In this document: positions 51,349 through 60,480 of the stretch, piece by piece
Position numbering within the stretch: the stretch's first letter is position 1
Layout: the number at the start of each line of letters is the position of its first letter
Source: Larus michahellis
Taxonomy: Eukaryota; Chordata; Aves; Charadriiformes; Laridae
NCBI RefSeq assembly: GCF_964199755.1
Contig: NC_133903.1
Span: 7,085,001-7,149,000 of the forward strand
Direction: 5' to 3'
Length of the DNA: 64,000 nt
The notes under the pieces: generated by a model
Seen by the model: the letters and a program-made list of their open reading frames with translations, nothing else
Databases searched by the model: none
What the model was told of the DNA's origin: nothing
Made by a program: the position numbers and the translations under genes

Positions 51349-51365
51349 TTTTTTTTTTTTTTTTT
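51349..51365. repeat. Poly(T) tract
   Basis: Seventeen consecutive T, beside an AT-rich island with TAATTA motifs at 51,294-51,320. Confidence 0.9.
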
Positions 51366-54300
51366 AAAGCGCAGAGAAGTTAATTTCCAGCAGAGCTGTC
51401 GTGCTGCTGGCAGGCACAGCCGCCGCCATAAAATACCAGCCCCGATTTAAGACGTCAGAGGGGAACAAAGATAGACTGTGATGCAGAAAAGATGCACGCA
51501 TTTAAAATAATCTCCGAAGAATGCAGCGCAGCCCTGCCGACACATGTCTCCAGCGTCTCTCCCAAGATGATCTTTTCCTCTTTAAATAGACTGCGCCGCT
51601 TATTCCCTCCCAGTGGCTTTCCCCTCTTTATTTTGCATGTAATAACGACACAGTTCAAAACCATCGTCTCCTCCTGGTCCCTCCGGGAAGCCCCTCGCCG
51701 AGTTCCACTTGCCATGGGCACAGCCAAGCGTGCGGGCTCCTCGGAGGTGGCCTCCGTGCCACCGCTGTGGAGCACCCGGAGAGAGAGCCCGCAGCCCAGA
51801 GAAAAACGTGGGGTTTGCAGAAATTCTTGGCAGCCCTCCCACAGCTTCCCTACTCCTGAAATTAAAGGATCAAGCCGCAGCAACCCCTCCATCTAAATTA
51901 AAACGAGCTATATTTACTGTTCATGCTAATTGAATTATATTAACTCTGAGCTGGATGATAAGCAGAGCCGTCCCTTACAGTTCCTGGTCTTAATATGTTT
52001 AGCATTCAGACAAAGGCAGGCCAGTGTGTTGTTGTGTTCAAAGCAGAGGAATTTGGTCCTGGGCTGTTTTCATCCTGCCCTGACAAGGCCAGTCAGGAAA
52101 CTCGGAGGGGTTTCGGGGGTTGCGGTGCGGAAGCACTGGTGAGTCCAGTACAAATGCGGCGTTTCTTCCTCCATCACTGGGGAGTGGAATCCCTGCCGGG
52201 GCGGCATCGGTGGTGACGGATGGTGATGGCAGCGCTGAGACGGGCTCAGGGAGATGCCGGTGACACACAGGCACCGAGCAGAGGGTGGTACCAGGGACAA
52301 GAGTGGCTTCTCCCCCTGATCCATATCTCCCCAACTCCGCAGGGCTCGTGTAGCACAGGATCCAGCTCATCCTCTTTCTGCTGCAGGATCCGGTCCCTGC
52401 GGTGCCGTCCCCGCTGTCCCCATCCCGGCGGATGCAGGGCGAGGTAGGACGCAGGGAGGTGCACGCCCTGCACCACCCACCCAAAAGCTGGGGCTGAGCG
52501 CCATGAGGCGACAGGACAGAGATATTGGTGGAGAACAGAACATGCCATCAGCCCTAACCTCATAGAGATGAACTTAATTCAAAAAAGTCTGCCAGGAGGC
52601 TTCAATAAGACCAAAGGACCCTGCCAAGAGTCACACTTCCTATATTGAAGTGCATAAAAGCTGGACATGTAAGACATGAAGAAAGCACTGTCAGGGTAGG
52701 CCAGTGCCAGCCAGCAAATATATAACAGTGGGAACACGAAATAATAACCACTGGCGCATAAAACAATAGGAAAAACCTGCCTTTTGAGGCAGCCATCAAT
52801 CCTCACTCAGCAGGGAACATCAAGAGACGCTAATACCATACAGGTTCTGCTTAAATATTTGCCTTCCTTAATGCTCACGCAAGAAGCATTTGCTTTGAAG
52901 TTGAAAATAGACTGTAAATGTCTTTTGTGTGAGATGAAACATGATAAGACATGAAACCGGGAGGCTAAACTGTAGTTAATCACGGTGGTTTTACAAGCAA
53001 CAAATCATTATTGTAGACAGTAAAGTGTATCGCTTAAAAGCGTGCGCCACGAGGCTCAGCAGAGAGGAGAGCCCCGGCCGGGCATCACCTGCCACCGGTG
53101 GGTTTTTGGGTTGTGGCTCATGGGGGTGGCCACGGGAGCAGCCGTGATGCTGGACCGGTGCTCGTGCAGGGCTGGACTGATGCTCTCAGGGCTGGAGCGA
53201 TGCTGGCACAGCCCGGAGTAACTTTCCCCAGCGGCGCCTTTCCTGGGAACCATAAGGGCAGTGAGTGCGTTTTGGGGATGGCTCATCCATCTCCATGCCG
53301 GGGCGCGGGGAGGGCAGGAGTTGCTGTGTGCATCCCCACACCGGCACCGCCATTTCGGAGGCCGGCACTGGCTCTGGCCGCACCCACGGCGTGGGATGGG
53401 GGCGACTCGTCCCACCCTGGGCAGACTCTGGGAGATCCGTGCGGGGAAGCCACCCTCGAAAACTTGGGATGCGCTTGTGCTGAGGAGGGAGCCTGTGGTG
53501 GACTCGGCTCTTGGGCAGGGGAAGGGCAGCACCGCTGTCAGCCCACGCCGTGTGCCGGCTGCCGAGCGCAGCAGCGCGCCTGCAGGGCGGCACGCACAGC
53601 CGGCCCGGGACAGGTATCTCTCACATCAAAAATGAAGATCATAATTAGAAGCGATGTGCACTTGGGAGCGTGAGATAAGACCCCAAAGCAAGCATATAAG
53701 TATGACTGATTAACAAATAAACCCTCGCTAGTTGCCTTAAAAAGTCGGATCTCAACAGCCGGGGAAGGAAAAAAAAAGAAAGATTTAAATTTTCCTTGGG
53801 CTAAACATTTTTCCGGCCCGCTCAGACTCGTTCTGAATGTTTCCAGTCATTATCTCCCTAATTAACGCGCACCACAAACCGAAAACAAATTTCCCCACCT
53901 CGTGGCTCTGGGAGGTTCAGCCGGATTAAACAAACCTTGGGAACGAGATCAGCGACTGCCCGGTGAGCGGCGTCTTGGGGTGGGAGGCAGCCCGGAATAG
54001 GGAGACGTGAAGTTATTATCGGTGAATGAAGTGGAATAAGCCTTTAATTTTCTCCAGCTGTTGCTGGATGTGCGGAGGGACAGGTGAGCTCCCCGGGACG
54101 GAGCGGCGAGCCGGGCAGTGGGGAGGCACCTTGCCTCCTGACAGCCTGCCGCATCTCAGGGAAATCAGGGGTTTCTGTAGGGGTTTCTTAATTACCATCA
54201 CTTTATTTTCTATAATTGATACAAACCCAGCTCTGGCCCTTATTGCATTTTTCACAGCCCCAAAAGAAATTCAGAAAATCCGTTTTAAGCAAACAGATGC

Positions 54301-56858
54301 TCCAGGGCCCATCACTGGTGCGGCTCAGGGTCGTGGCTGGGGCTAAAGGTGCCCGTTTGCCAGGACCAGACTGCGCAAGGGCACACAAATTGGGTCGCAC
54401 TCCCTGCCCCAAGGGATGCCACAACGTGCAAAACCCCAAAAAGCGCTGTTTTGGGGTCTTGGTGCATATTTACAGGCAGAGGCACCCTCCTGCCCACAGC
54501 GTGCCGTCCTGTCCCCAGAGCTGCCAGCATGGGGGAGCCCGCGGGCTCAGCTGGAGTGGGAAAAACTGTTGATCAAAGGGTAAAATTAAATAAAACCACA
54601 CAAACAAAAAAGAATGAGACATCCCCTCGAGGCCGGGCAGTCCACTTAAAATATAAGTGAAAATTTCAGGTAAAAGCAGCTGGGTACAGGCAGAGGACTG
54701 CCCGACCAGCCAGCTTGCTCCTACGGAGGCACTGGCTCCAAGGAATAATGTTAATTAGAGCTTCCTAATGCCTCCAGGTCATTTTCTTTTTCCTTGCGTA
54801 ACGCAATTTCTATAGGCCCTGTCGTCTTTATTAGGAGAATTAATCTAAATCTCGCTGTGCTCTGGCTTCTTTGCTGTCCACCGGAGCCATCCCGAGGAGG
54901 GTCAAAGAGGCAGGTCGTCTTCATGGCATGCAAATAAAAAAATTAAAAAATTAAAAAGGGAGGTCAACTGGAGGCTACGGCGGAGGAAATTGATGATTTT
55001 TTAAACAACCAGGGAAGTTTGCGTTGGCCTGGTAACGTAACTCAATTTCTGTCATTAAACCCGCATCGCTGATGTGGGGCCGCTTTTACCCAACTAAGCC
55101 AAATCCTCTTATTAAGCCAGAATTGTCATTAGCGTAATAATAAAATGAGGATGAATGGCAGAGGGGAAGGACTGGCCGCAGCCCATGGAGGTGATGGGGA
55201 TGCCCGGTGCCACCGAGTGGGGCAAGGGCAGAGCAGGTTTCCTGCAATCCGGAGCACCCGCAGCGGTCCGGAGAAGGACGAGGGACCCCACGGTCCCCGG
55301 GATGGCTGGGGATGCTCAGGGGAACTGGGAAGGGACATCTGCCCTCAGGGTTGCATCCTGCACCCTCAACACCAGCCAAAATCCCTGCTGGCATCAGCGG
55401 CTCCAGCCAGCTATCCAGGAAAACGCCCCATCCTTATTTAAACCATCTTGAGGTGGGGTTTTTTTTTGGCTCCGGGTAATTTCCCTTCTCGCTGCTGCAA
55501 GGGTGGGTGCGCAGGAAGGCGAAGCCACTGCCGTGCCCACCCCATTCTCGTCCTTCCACGCTTGCAGCGCTTGGGAAAGGGTTAGGAAAAGCACTTGCAC
55601 CCTCCGGTGCCTGCGTCCACGAACTGCAAGGCAGCGTGGAAGCGTGGCTGGGTCCCCAGGGGCCGGGCAGCCCACCAGCAGGAGGAATCACCTCCCTCCC
55701 TGCACCGCCAGCACGCCCGGGGAGGTTTCCTTCCACTGCAGCATCTCAAGGGAAACCACCCCAAAAATACCTTCCTGCCCAGTGGGGTGGGCGAGGGGCA
55801 GCGAGGCAGGAGGTGGCCCAGGGATGGACGGTCCCGTGGTGCTCCAGGGTGGGAAGCCAAGGGGCAGCTCCTGCCCTCCCGGGCTTGCGTGGAGGTCACC
55901 AGGTCCAGGGCAAAGCAGCAGATCAGGGTGTTAATGAGTCGAAAAGCAGCTTGAACCTTCAAGCTGAAACCTGCTTAGTAATTAGATCCGGAGGTCAACC
56001 CACGCACGGGAAGGTGACGAGGGCAATGCCACGGGGCATGGAGCCAGCGGCAGCACAGGAGGGAGACGTGGCACCGGCTCCTGCGCTCCCAAGCAGACTT
56101 TACCCCCTTGGAGGAGGGAACTGCAGTCTTGCAAAGTCCAACTCGAGTCTCCAACCTCCACGAACCCAGTATCCAACTCATGGGCTGAAGAGACCTTTGG
56201 GAGGCAGAGAGGGCTGTAGCTTACAGTCCTGCAGGCAGCTTTGTGCAGGGAAACTATCGTGAGACAGCGCTAAAACCCATATCCCCTCTGCCCAGAAAAT
56301 CCTGCCAGCCCAGAAGGTACCCCAGAACACACTATGAAACAAGCTAAAATCAGCTTCAGTTGGCCAAAAATGCTAACTGGAGTGAAAAGGAAACCTTCCC
56401 CAATGAAAATTGTGACCCCGGTAATGCCCAAAGGCCTCCAATGCATCAGCATCCCCCTTTCACACGGCAAAACCTGGGGTAGCGGTAAGAGATACAGGGT
56501 AAAACCACACGCACCAACCTCAGGCCAACCGCTTGGGTGGTGAGACCTCACTGGATGGAGGACACCATGTGTCCACACCAAGGGATGCAGGTCCGTGGCT
56601 GGAGATGGAGACACCAGATGAAATCTCCTCTCAGCTTTCTGACCAGGGATTTGGAGCCACAGGAACCTGCCCTGCATCTGTACTTGCCTGGCACACATCC
56701 CACCACTGGAGCAGCCTCCCCATCCTTGCATCCAAAACTGGGAAAACCGAGCAGAGAAGGAATCCCAGGACAGATGCACCAAGGTGCCATCAACAGGTTT
56801 GTTTTGGGTTTTTTTTTCCAAAAAAAGAGGCTATTTCTCCAACACAGTGAATCAGTGC

Positions 56859-56864
56859 TTTATT
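56859..56864 (-). terminator. MSRB1: Candidate MSRB1 poly(A) signal AATAAA
   Basis: A canonical AATAAA on the minus strand, about 1.25 kb after the MSRB1 stop and about 600 bp after the SECIS element. It is the only one I found in this interval. Cleavage would be expected near 56,835-56,850. Confidence 0.55.
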
Positions 56865-57464
56865 TTCAGTATTGAAAGAGGTACCAGATCAGCAGTGAGC
56901 TCCAGGTAATCAGCTGGCACGTTGCACTTCTTAATCGGTGCCCTCGTAACGGTGGGGTTGAGGCAAAACGCAGGTGGAGAAAAGCCTCTTGGGTGCCCTG
57001 AGAGCAGACGCACCGTAACGGCGTCGGCAGCGCCGCCTCACCAAACCACCTGTGCATCGCACTAGAGTCGCGCCACTGGACCCATCGGTCAGCAAAAGGT
57101 TTTAACCGTCTTCAAAAATCCTTGCGTACAGATTTCAAAGAGGATTTGGTTTCTGGGCAGGGAGGGAAGGCCACGAACCAGATGCTGAGTTAAGGAGAAA
57201 TCAGCGTCACAGCCCTTCTGAGTGCAAAGGGAACGCAGACGCGATTCCTACAGCCTGACATGTGCAAAAGTGCATCCCGTGAGCCCGACGCTGGCCTCCC
57301 TCGCACCAGAGTACAGCAAGGAGGAACCGTTAGTGCCCCTGGAGTTTATAGCACAGTGATAAATCTGGTGTAAGGCCAAGTCAGAATCAAGCCCAGAGGG
57401 TATGGGAAACCTATAACTGTGTGCAAGATGGGTGGAGGGGGAAAATACCTGGATGCTGTCAGGC

Positions 57465-57534
57465 GGGATCATAAAATCATCCTTGCCCTAGCACCCTGGA
57501 GGGGTTTATATAGGGCAATTCATACCATGATCCC
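57465..57534 (-). promoter_or_regulatory. MSRB1: SECIS element (type 2) for selenocysteine insertion
   Basis: This RNA hairpin recruits SBP2 and EFSec so that the upstream UGA is read as selenocysteine. On the minus strand helix I is GGGATCAT (57,534-57,527) paired with ATGATCCC (57,472-57,465), extended by G-T pairs. The non-Watson-Crick core is ATGA (57,523-57,520) opposite TGAT (57,479-57,476). Helix II is TTGCCCTA (57,518-57,511) with TAGGGCAA (57,490-57,483), eight perfect pairs. The unpaired AA lies at 57,507-57,506, 12 nt after ATGA, the usual distance. A mini-helix ACCC/GGGT closes the apical loop, which makes it type 2. It lies about 575 nt after the stop codon in the 3' UTR, where eukaryotic SECIS elements belong. 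Confidence 0.95.
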
Positions 57535-57860
57535 AGCCCAGAATAGCACCAGAGATTAACCCAGACTCTGACCTCAGCTAATCCAGCGTTACTCCCTCGA
57601 AATGCCAGCGGAGTGACTCTGGATTGCATCGGTGCCAGGGCAGAATGGGCCCCCCCCCGGGGCTGTGATCTGGAGAGTGTCCTGGCTCGGCTGAAGTCAA
57701 CAGCAAAACTGCCGCAGAGCCCAGCAGAGGCAGGACCGCAGGCACGCGTGCTGCTGTAATGGGCAAAGCCACAAGGACCCAGTAGCAGCTGCTACCGGTG
57801 GAGGCGAGGGTGCTGGGGAGGGGGAAAAGGGGGGTAAAATGAAGAGCCGCATCCTTTGCG

Positions 57861-57878
57861 TCACACCAATTGGTGTGA
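57861..57878. repeat. 18-bp perfect palindrome in MSRB1 3' UTR
   Basis: TCACACCAATTGGTGTGA reads the same on both strands. In RNA it has no loop of its own and would pair between molecules or with strain. It is separate from the SECIS. Confidence 0.8.
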
Positions 57879-58108
57879 AACACCCTCAGGCGCAGGTGAC
57901 ACAACCCAGCAAGTGCAGAACTTCAGAAACCCCCTTTTCCCCTCCCGGTATCCCGAATCGGAACAGCCCTGAGAGGGAACCAGCCCGGGGAAACCAGGAG
58001 CTTCTTCGGGGTTTCTCTTGCTCCCGGTGCCCCCTTGACCAGATGGTGCACCCCAAGGTGTGACAGCAGGACCAGCCCAAGAGCAGCATGCCAAGTAGAA
58101 CAGCTCGC

Positions 58109-58140
58109 TTACTTCTCCTTCAGGTCCTGGTCTGCTTTGC
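58109..58140 (-). other. MSRB1: MSRB1 coding exon 4 and stop
   Basis: The polypyrimidine acceptor ccctcttttag|GC is followed by codons for (G)KADQDLKEK and TAA at 58,111-58,109. It joins exon 3 in phase 1 to restore Gly105. This lysine/aspartate-rich tail is not a catalytic part. Confidence 0.92.
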
Positions 58141-59799
58141 CTAAAAGAGGGGGGAGAAAAAAAGATCAGGGCTCGCGTTCCTTGCTCCAGAACCCCCAGC
58201 CCCTTTTATACGGTTATTTTGCTATATGCAGCTAACGTCTCACAACCATCCCAGTTCGACAAGTTGAAGAGCAAGTCGTGGCCGGGGTGCTGCCCTGAAC
58301 TTGGTCTCCCAAAGCCTTTTACTGGCTCGGGGGAAGCAAACAGCATGATAACCACCACGACAAGAAGCCCTGCCCTTCCCCACAGCTCCACTCCCTACCC
58401 GTAGGGCAGCTGCAATATTTAGACTTCCCCGAGGAGTGAACCAGCAAACTCTCCCAGCCCCATTTTTGCCCTGGCAGGAGCTCCCAGTCCTTGCTTTTGC
58501 ACCACCAGCAGGAACCCCCCAGTGCTCAGACACCCCTCGGACAGATGGAGACCTGCGGCCGCATCCAGGAGCCCCAGCACGCTCCGCATTTCACCATGGG
58601 AGGTCAGAGAGCCCCCACTGAGCCGCCGGCCAAGCAGACTGATGCACATGAGATTTATTTAGGATGCCAGTGGCTCCTTGGCTTATCTGAACGGCCAGTT
58701 ACGCCCTGCTGAAAGCAGCGCATCGCACGCAGCATGGCCGGGCTATCAGCAGCTTCCCCCAAAAATAACTACGTGGGCTGAAACAGCTGCCAAGCCGCAG
58801 CCTTTACCTTTTGGGACAAACTTCAGCGAGCTGCTGAATATTCAGAAGCGGGATTGCCCCCTCTTCGGCCCGTCGTTGAGGAACTCGTGGCCAAGCCCGT
58901 TGCCACACTTGCCACAAGACACCTAGAAATGCAAGGAGAGGGTTCGGTTCGACAGCAAGTGGCCTGTCTCAGCAGACAGGCTCATGAAAAAAAAAGCTCG
59001 TAGAGTTGGTTTTTTTGATGATTCCCAAAGGTTTGGGAATTGTCACCTTTAAAGCCCCCGGCCGCTCCTTGCGCTTGGCCACGCTGTCCTCGTGGACGGT
59101 CTCGGTGAAGGCTGGCCACGGGGACGAGTGCTCGTACTTCGCACGGCTGGAAAAGAGCTCATGGCCGCACTTGGCACAGACGTAGATGCCTGGGGAGGGT
59201 GGCAGGAGAGGGGTCAGTGCTGGGGGGGGCAGCCCCCCGGCTCCACTCCCCGGCCAGCTCCCAGCAGTGATGGCCAGTGACTGGGGGGCAGCAGTGGGGA
59301 CATGACAGCAGGGTGACACGAGGACACTCACACACGCTGGACTTTGCCCACTTGGGCCACTGCCTGCGGCTGCTGCCGGACCCCCAGGGCCAGGCAGGCG
59401 AGCGGGAGCTTTTGGGACATGGGGCAGGACCCACAACCCCTGTAGGGGCTCCTCTACCGGATGGCTCCCCTCTAAGCCAACCCCTACAGGGACCCCCCCA
59501 GCTCTACCTTCGCAGGCAGCATCTCCCCCATCACCCCCTCCTAGCCCCATTGGGGAGGTCCCCCAACAAGGACCGCAGAGAGGGGACCCCCAGCCCGGTC
59601 CCCACGGGTGGAGGATACCCCACGGGAAGGATACCCACCCCGAGGACCGCAGCCCCGGCGGAGAGGACATCCCCTGCCCGCCCCACGGAGGGAGATCCCC
59701 CCCGACCCCACGGGGAGCACCCCAGCGCCCCCGGCCCCGCTCACCCGGCTGGAAGTGGTCTTTGAAGACCTCGCCCCCGAGGAAGGAGCAGAAGGACAT
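58109..59799 (-). CDS. MSRB1: Methionine-R-sulfoxide reductase B1 (selenoprotein R/X), complete, four exons
   Basis: Reduces methionine-R-sulfoxide in proteins, using thioredoxin as electron source, in cytosol and nucleus; in mammals it also reverses oxidation of actin. Joining 59,799-59,745, 59,189-59,047, 58,922-58,808 and 58,140-58,109 gives 345 nt, 114 residues and TAA. The protein starts [12 protein letters not shown] (Cys4 is the resolving Cys in mammals). Two CxxC pairs (C23/C26 and C69/C72) bind zinc. SSPWPAFTE (46-54) and [13 protein letters not shown] (73-85) are family signatures. Residue 93, in [12 protein letters not shown], is encoded by TGA and is the catalytic selenocysteine (95 in human). 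All introns are GT-AG with phases 1, 0 and 1. A frame that treats TGA as stop would lose the active site. The C-terminus [10 protein letters not shown] differs from mammals. The start codon has G at -3 and lies in a CpG island. Confidence 0.97.
58808..58922 (-). other. MSRB1: MSRB1 coding exon 3, with the selenocysteine codon
   Basis: The acceptor gcatttctag|GTG starts it. It codes V67 to K104 plus one base and carries the second CxxC and the TGA at 58,844-58,842. The donor AAAG|GTAAAG is good. Intron 3 is 667 bp (58,141-58,807). Confidence 0.95.
58842..58844 (-). other. MSRB1: TGA selenocysteine codon (Sec93)
   Basis: TGA in the context TTC TGA ATA, between conserved SRF and IFSSSLKF. Both flanks match the family, so it is recoding and not a terminating mutation. 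The SECIS at 57,465-57,534 supplies the required signal. Confidence 0.97.
59047..59189 (-). other. MSRB1: MSRB1 coding exon 2
   Basis: The acceptor ccctccccag|GC starts it. It codes G19 to K66, including the first zinc CxxC and SSPWPAFTE. The donor AAAG|GTGACA is weaker than the others. Intron 2 is only 124 bp (58,923-59,046) and stays in frame for a further 25 codons. Confidence 0.95.
59745..59799 (-). other. MSRB1: MSRB1 coding exon 1
   Basis: Codes M1 to P18 plus one base. The donor CCGG|GTGAGC is strong. Intron 1 is 555 bp (59,190-59,744). Confidence 0.95.
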
Positions 59800-60160
59800 G
59801 GCTGCGCCCGCCGCCCCGGCCCGGTTCCGCCCGCCCCGGCCCCGCCCCGGCCCCGCCTCCGCCGCGGCGCCGTCTCGCGGCCGGCAGGGGGCGCTGCGGG
59901 GCCGGCGGTACCGGGGCGGGGGGGTCCCGGTACCCGAGGGGGGGGCCCCGCTCCGCCCCCCCGCCCTCCGCCGTGGGAAACGCCGGGTCCCGCAGCCCCC
60001 GCCCGCCGGGTGAGGAGGGGGCGGCGGGGGCAGCCCTGCGGGGAGCCGCGGGGCGGTGCGGAGCTGCGCGGGGCGGAGCGGGGACCCGGCACGGTCCTGC
60101 GGATGCTCCGGCATCGCCGGGTGGAGCGGGGCCAGCTCCAGCCCGGCCCCCCATCGTTCA
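59800..60160 (-). promoter_or_regulatory. MSRB1: CpG-island promoter of MSRB1
   Basis: Very CpG-dense sequence directly upstream of the ATG on the minus strand. It has repeated GC boxes (GGGGCGGGGC read on the minus strand around 59,830-59,860) and no TATA box. This is typical of a constitutively expressed gene with dispersed starts. The 5' UTR is probably short; the exact start is unknown. Confidence 0.72.
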
Positions 60161-60480
60161 CGCCCGGCACCGGCTCCGCTCCCCCGCTCCCTCCTCTCCC
60201 GGCACCGTCATCAGTCCTTGGATCCCGGCACCGGGACCGGCCGGCCTTCTTCAGCGCCGGCACCGGCTCTTCCATCCCGGCACCGACACCGCTCCTCTCC
60301 CGGCACCGGGACTGACCCTCCTCTCCTCCTCCCCCCGGCACCGACACCGGTTCTCCCCCGACACTGGGACCAGTCCGTCTCCCCGGCGGTACCGGGGCTG
60401 CTGGTCCTTCTCCAGCATCAGGACCGACCCTTCCCCGGCGGCACCGGGACCTCCCTTCTGTCCCAGGTACCGGTGCTGCG
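60160..60480. repeat. Degenerate CCGGCACCG minisatellite
   Basis: About ten copies of a CCGGCACCG(G/A) core, spaced roughly 25-45 bp with pyrimidine-rich linkers (CTCCTCTC-like), at the upstream edge of the MSRB1 CpG island. Frames through it on both strands are compositional. Confidence 0.75.

Larger units (their letters stand above)
36915..56850. other. Non-coding interval between HS3ST6 and MSRB1
   Basis: No exon is recognised on either strand over about 20 kb. GC-rich DNA with many chance frames (longest about 293 codons at 47,639-48,520) alternates with AT-rich islands: 42,690-42,860, 44,520-44,730, 46,620-46,700, 46,790-47,040, 49,170-49,320, 50,170-50,230, 51,285-51,380, 51,890-52,030, 52,560-53,040, 53,630-53,900, 54,010-54,300 and 54,740-55,145. 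These islands carry TAATTA, TAATGA and ATTAGC words and look more like conserved regulatory DNA than decayed repeats. That reading is inference. No transposon was recognised here. Confidence 0.55.
56840..58108 (-). other. MSRB1: MSRB1 3' UTR (inferred extent)
   Basis: The region after the TAA stop contains the SECIS element (57,465-57,534) and ends near the AATAAA at 56,859-56,864. A UTR of about 1.2 kb is plausible for this gene. An 18-bp perfect palindrome sits at 57,861-57,878. The right boundary (the stop codon) is certain and the left one is inferred. Confidence 0.6.
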
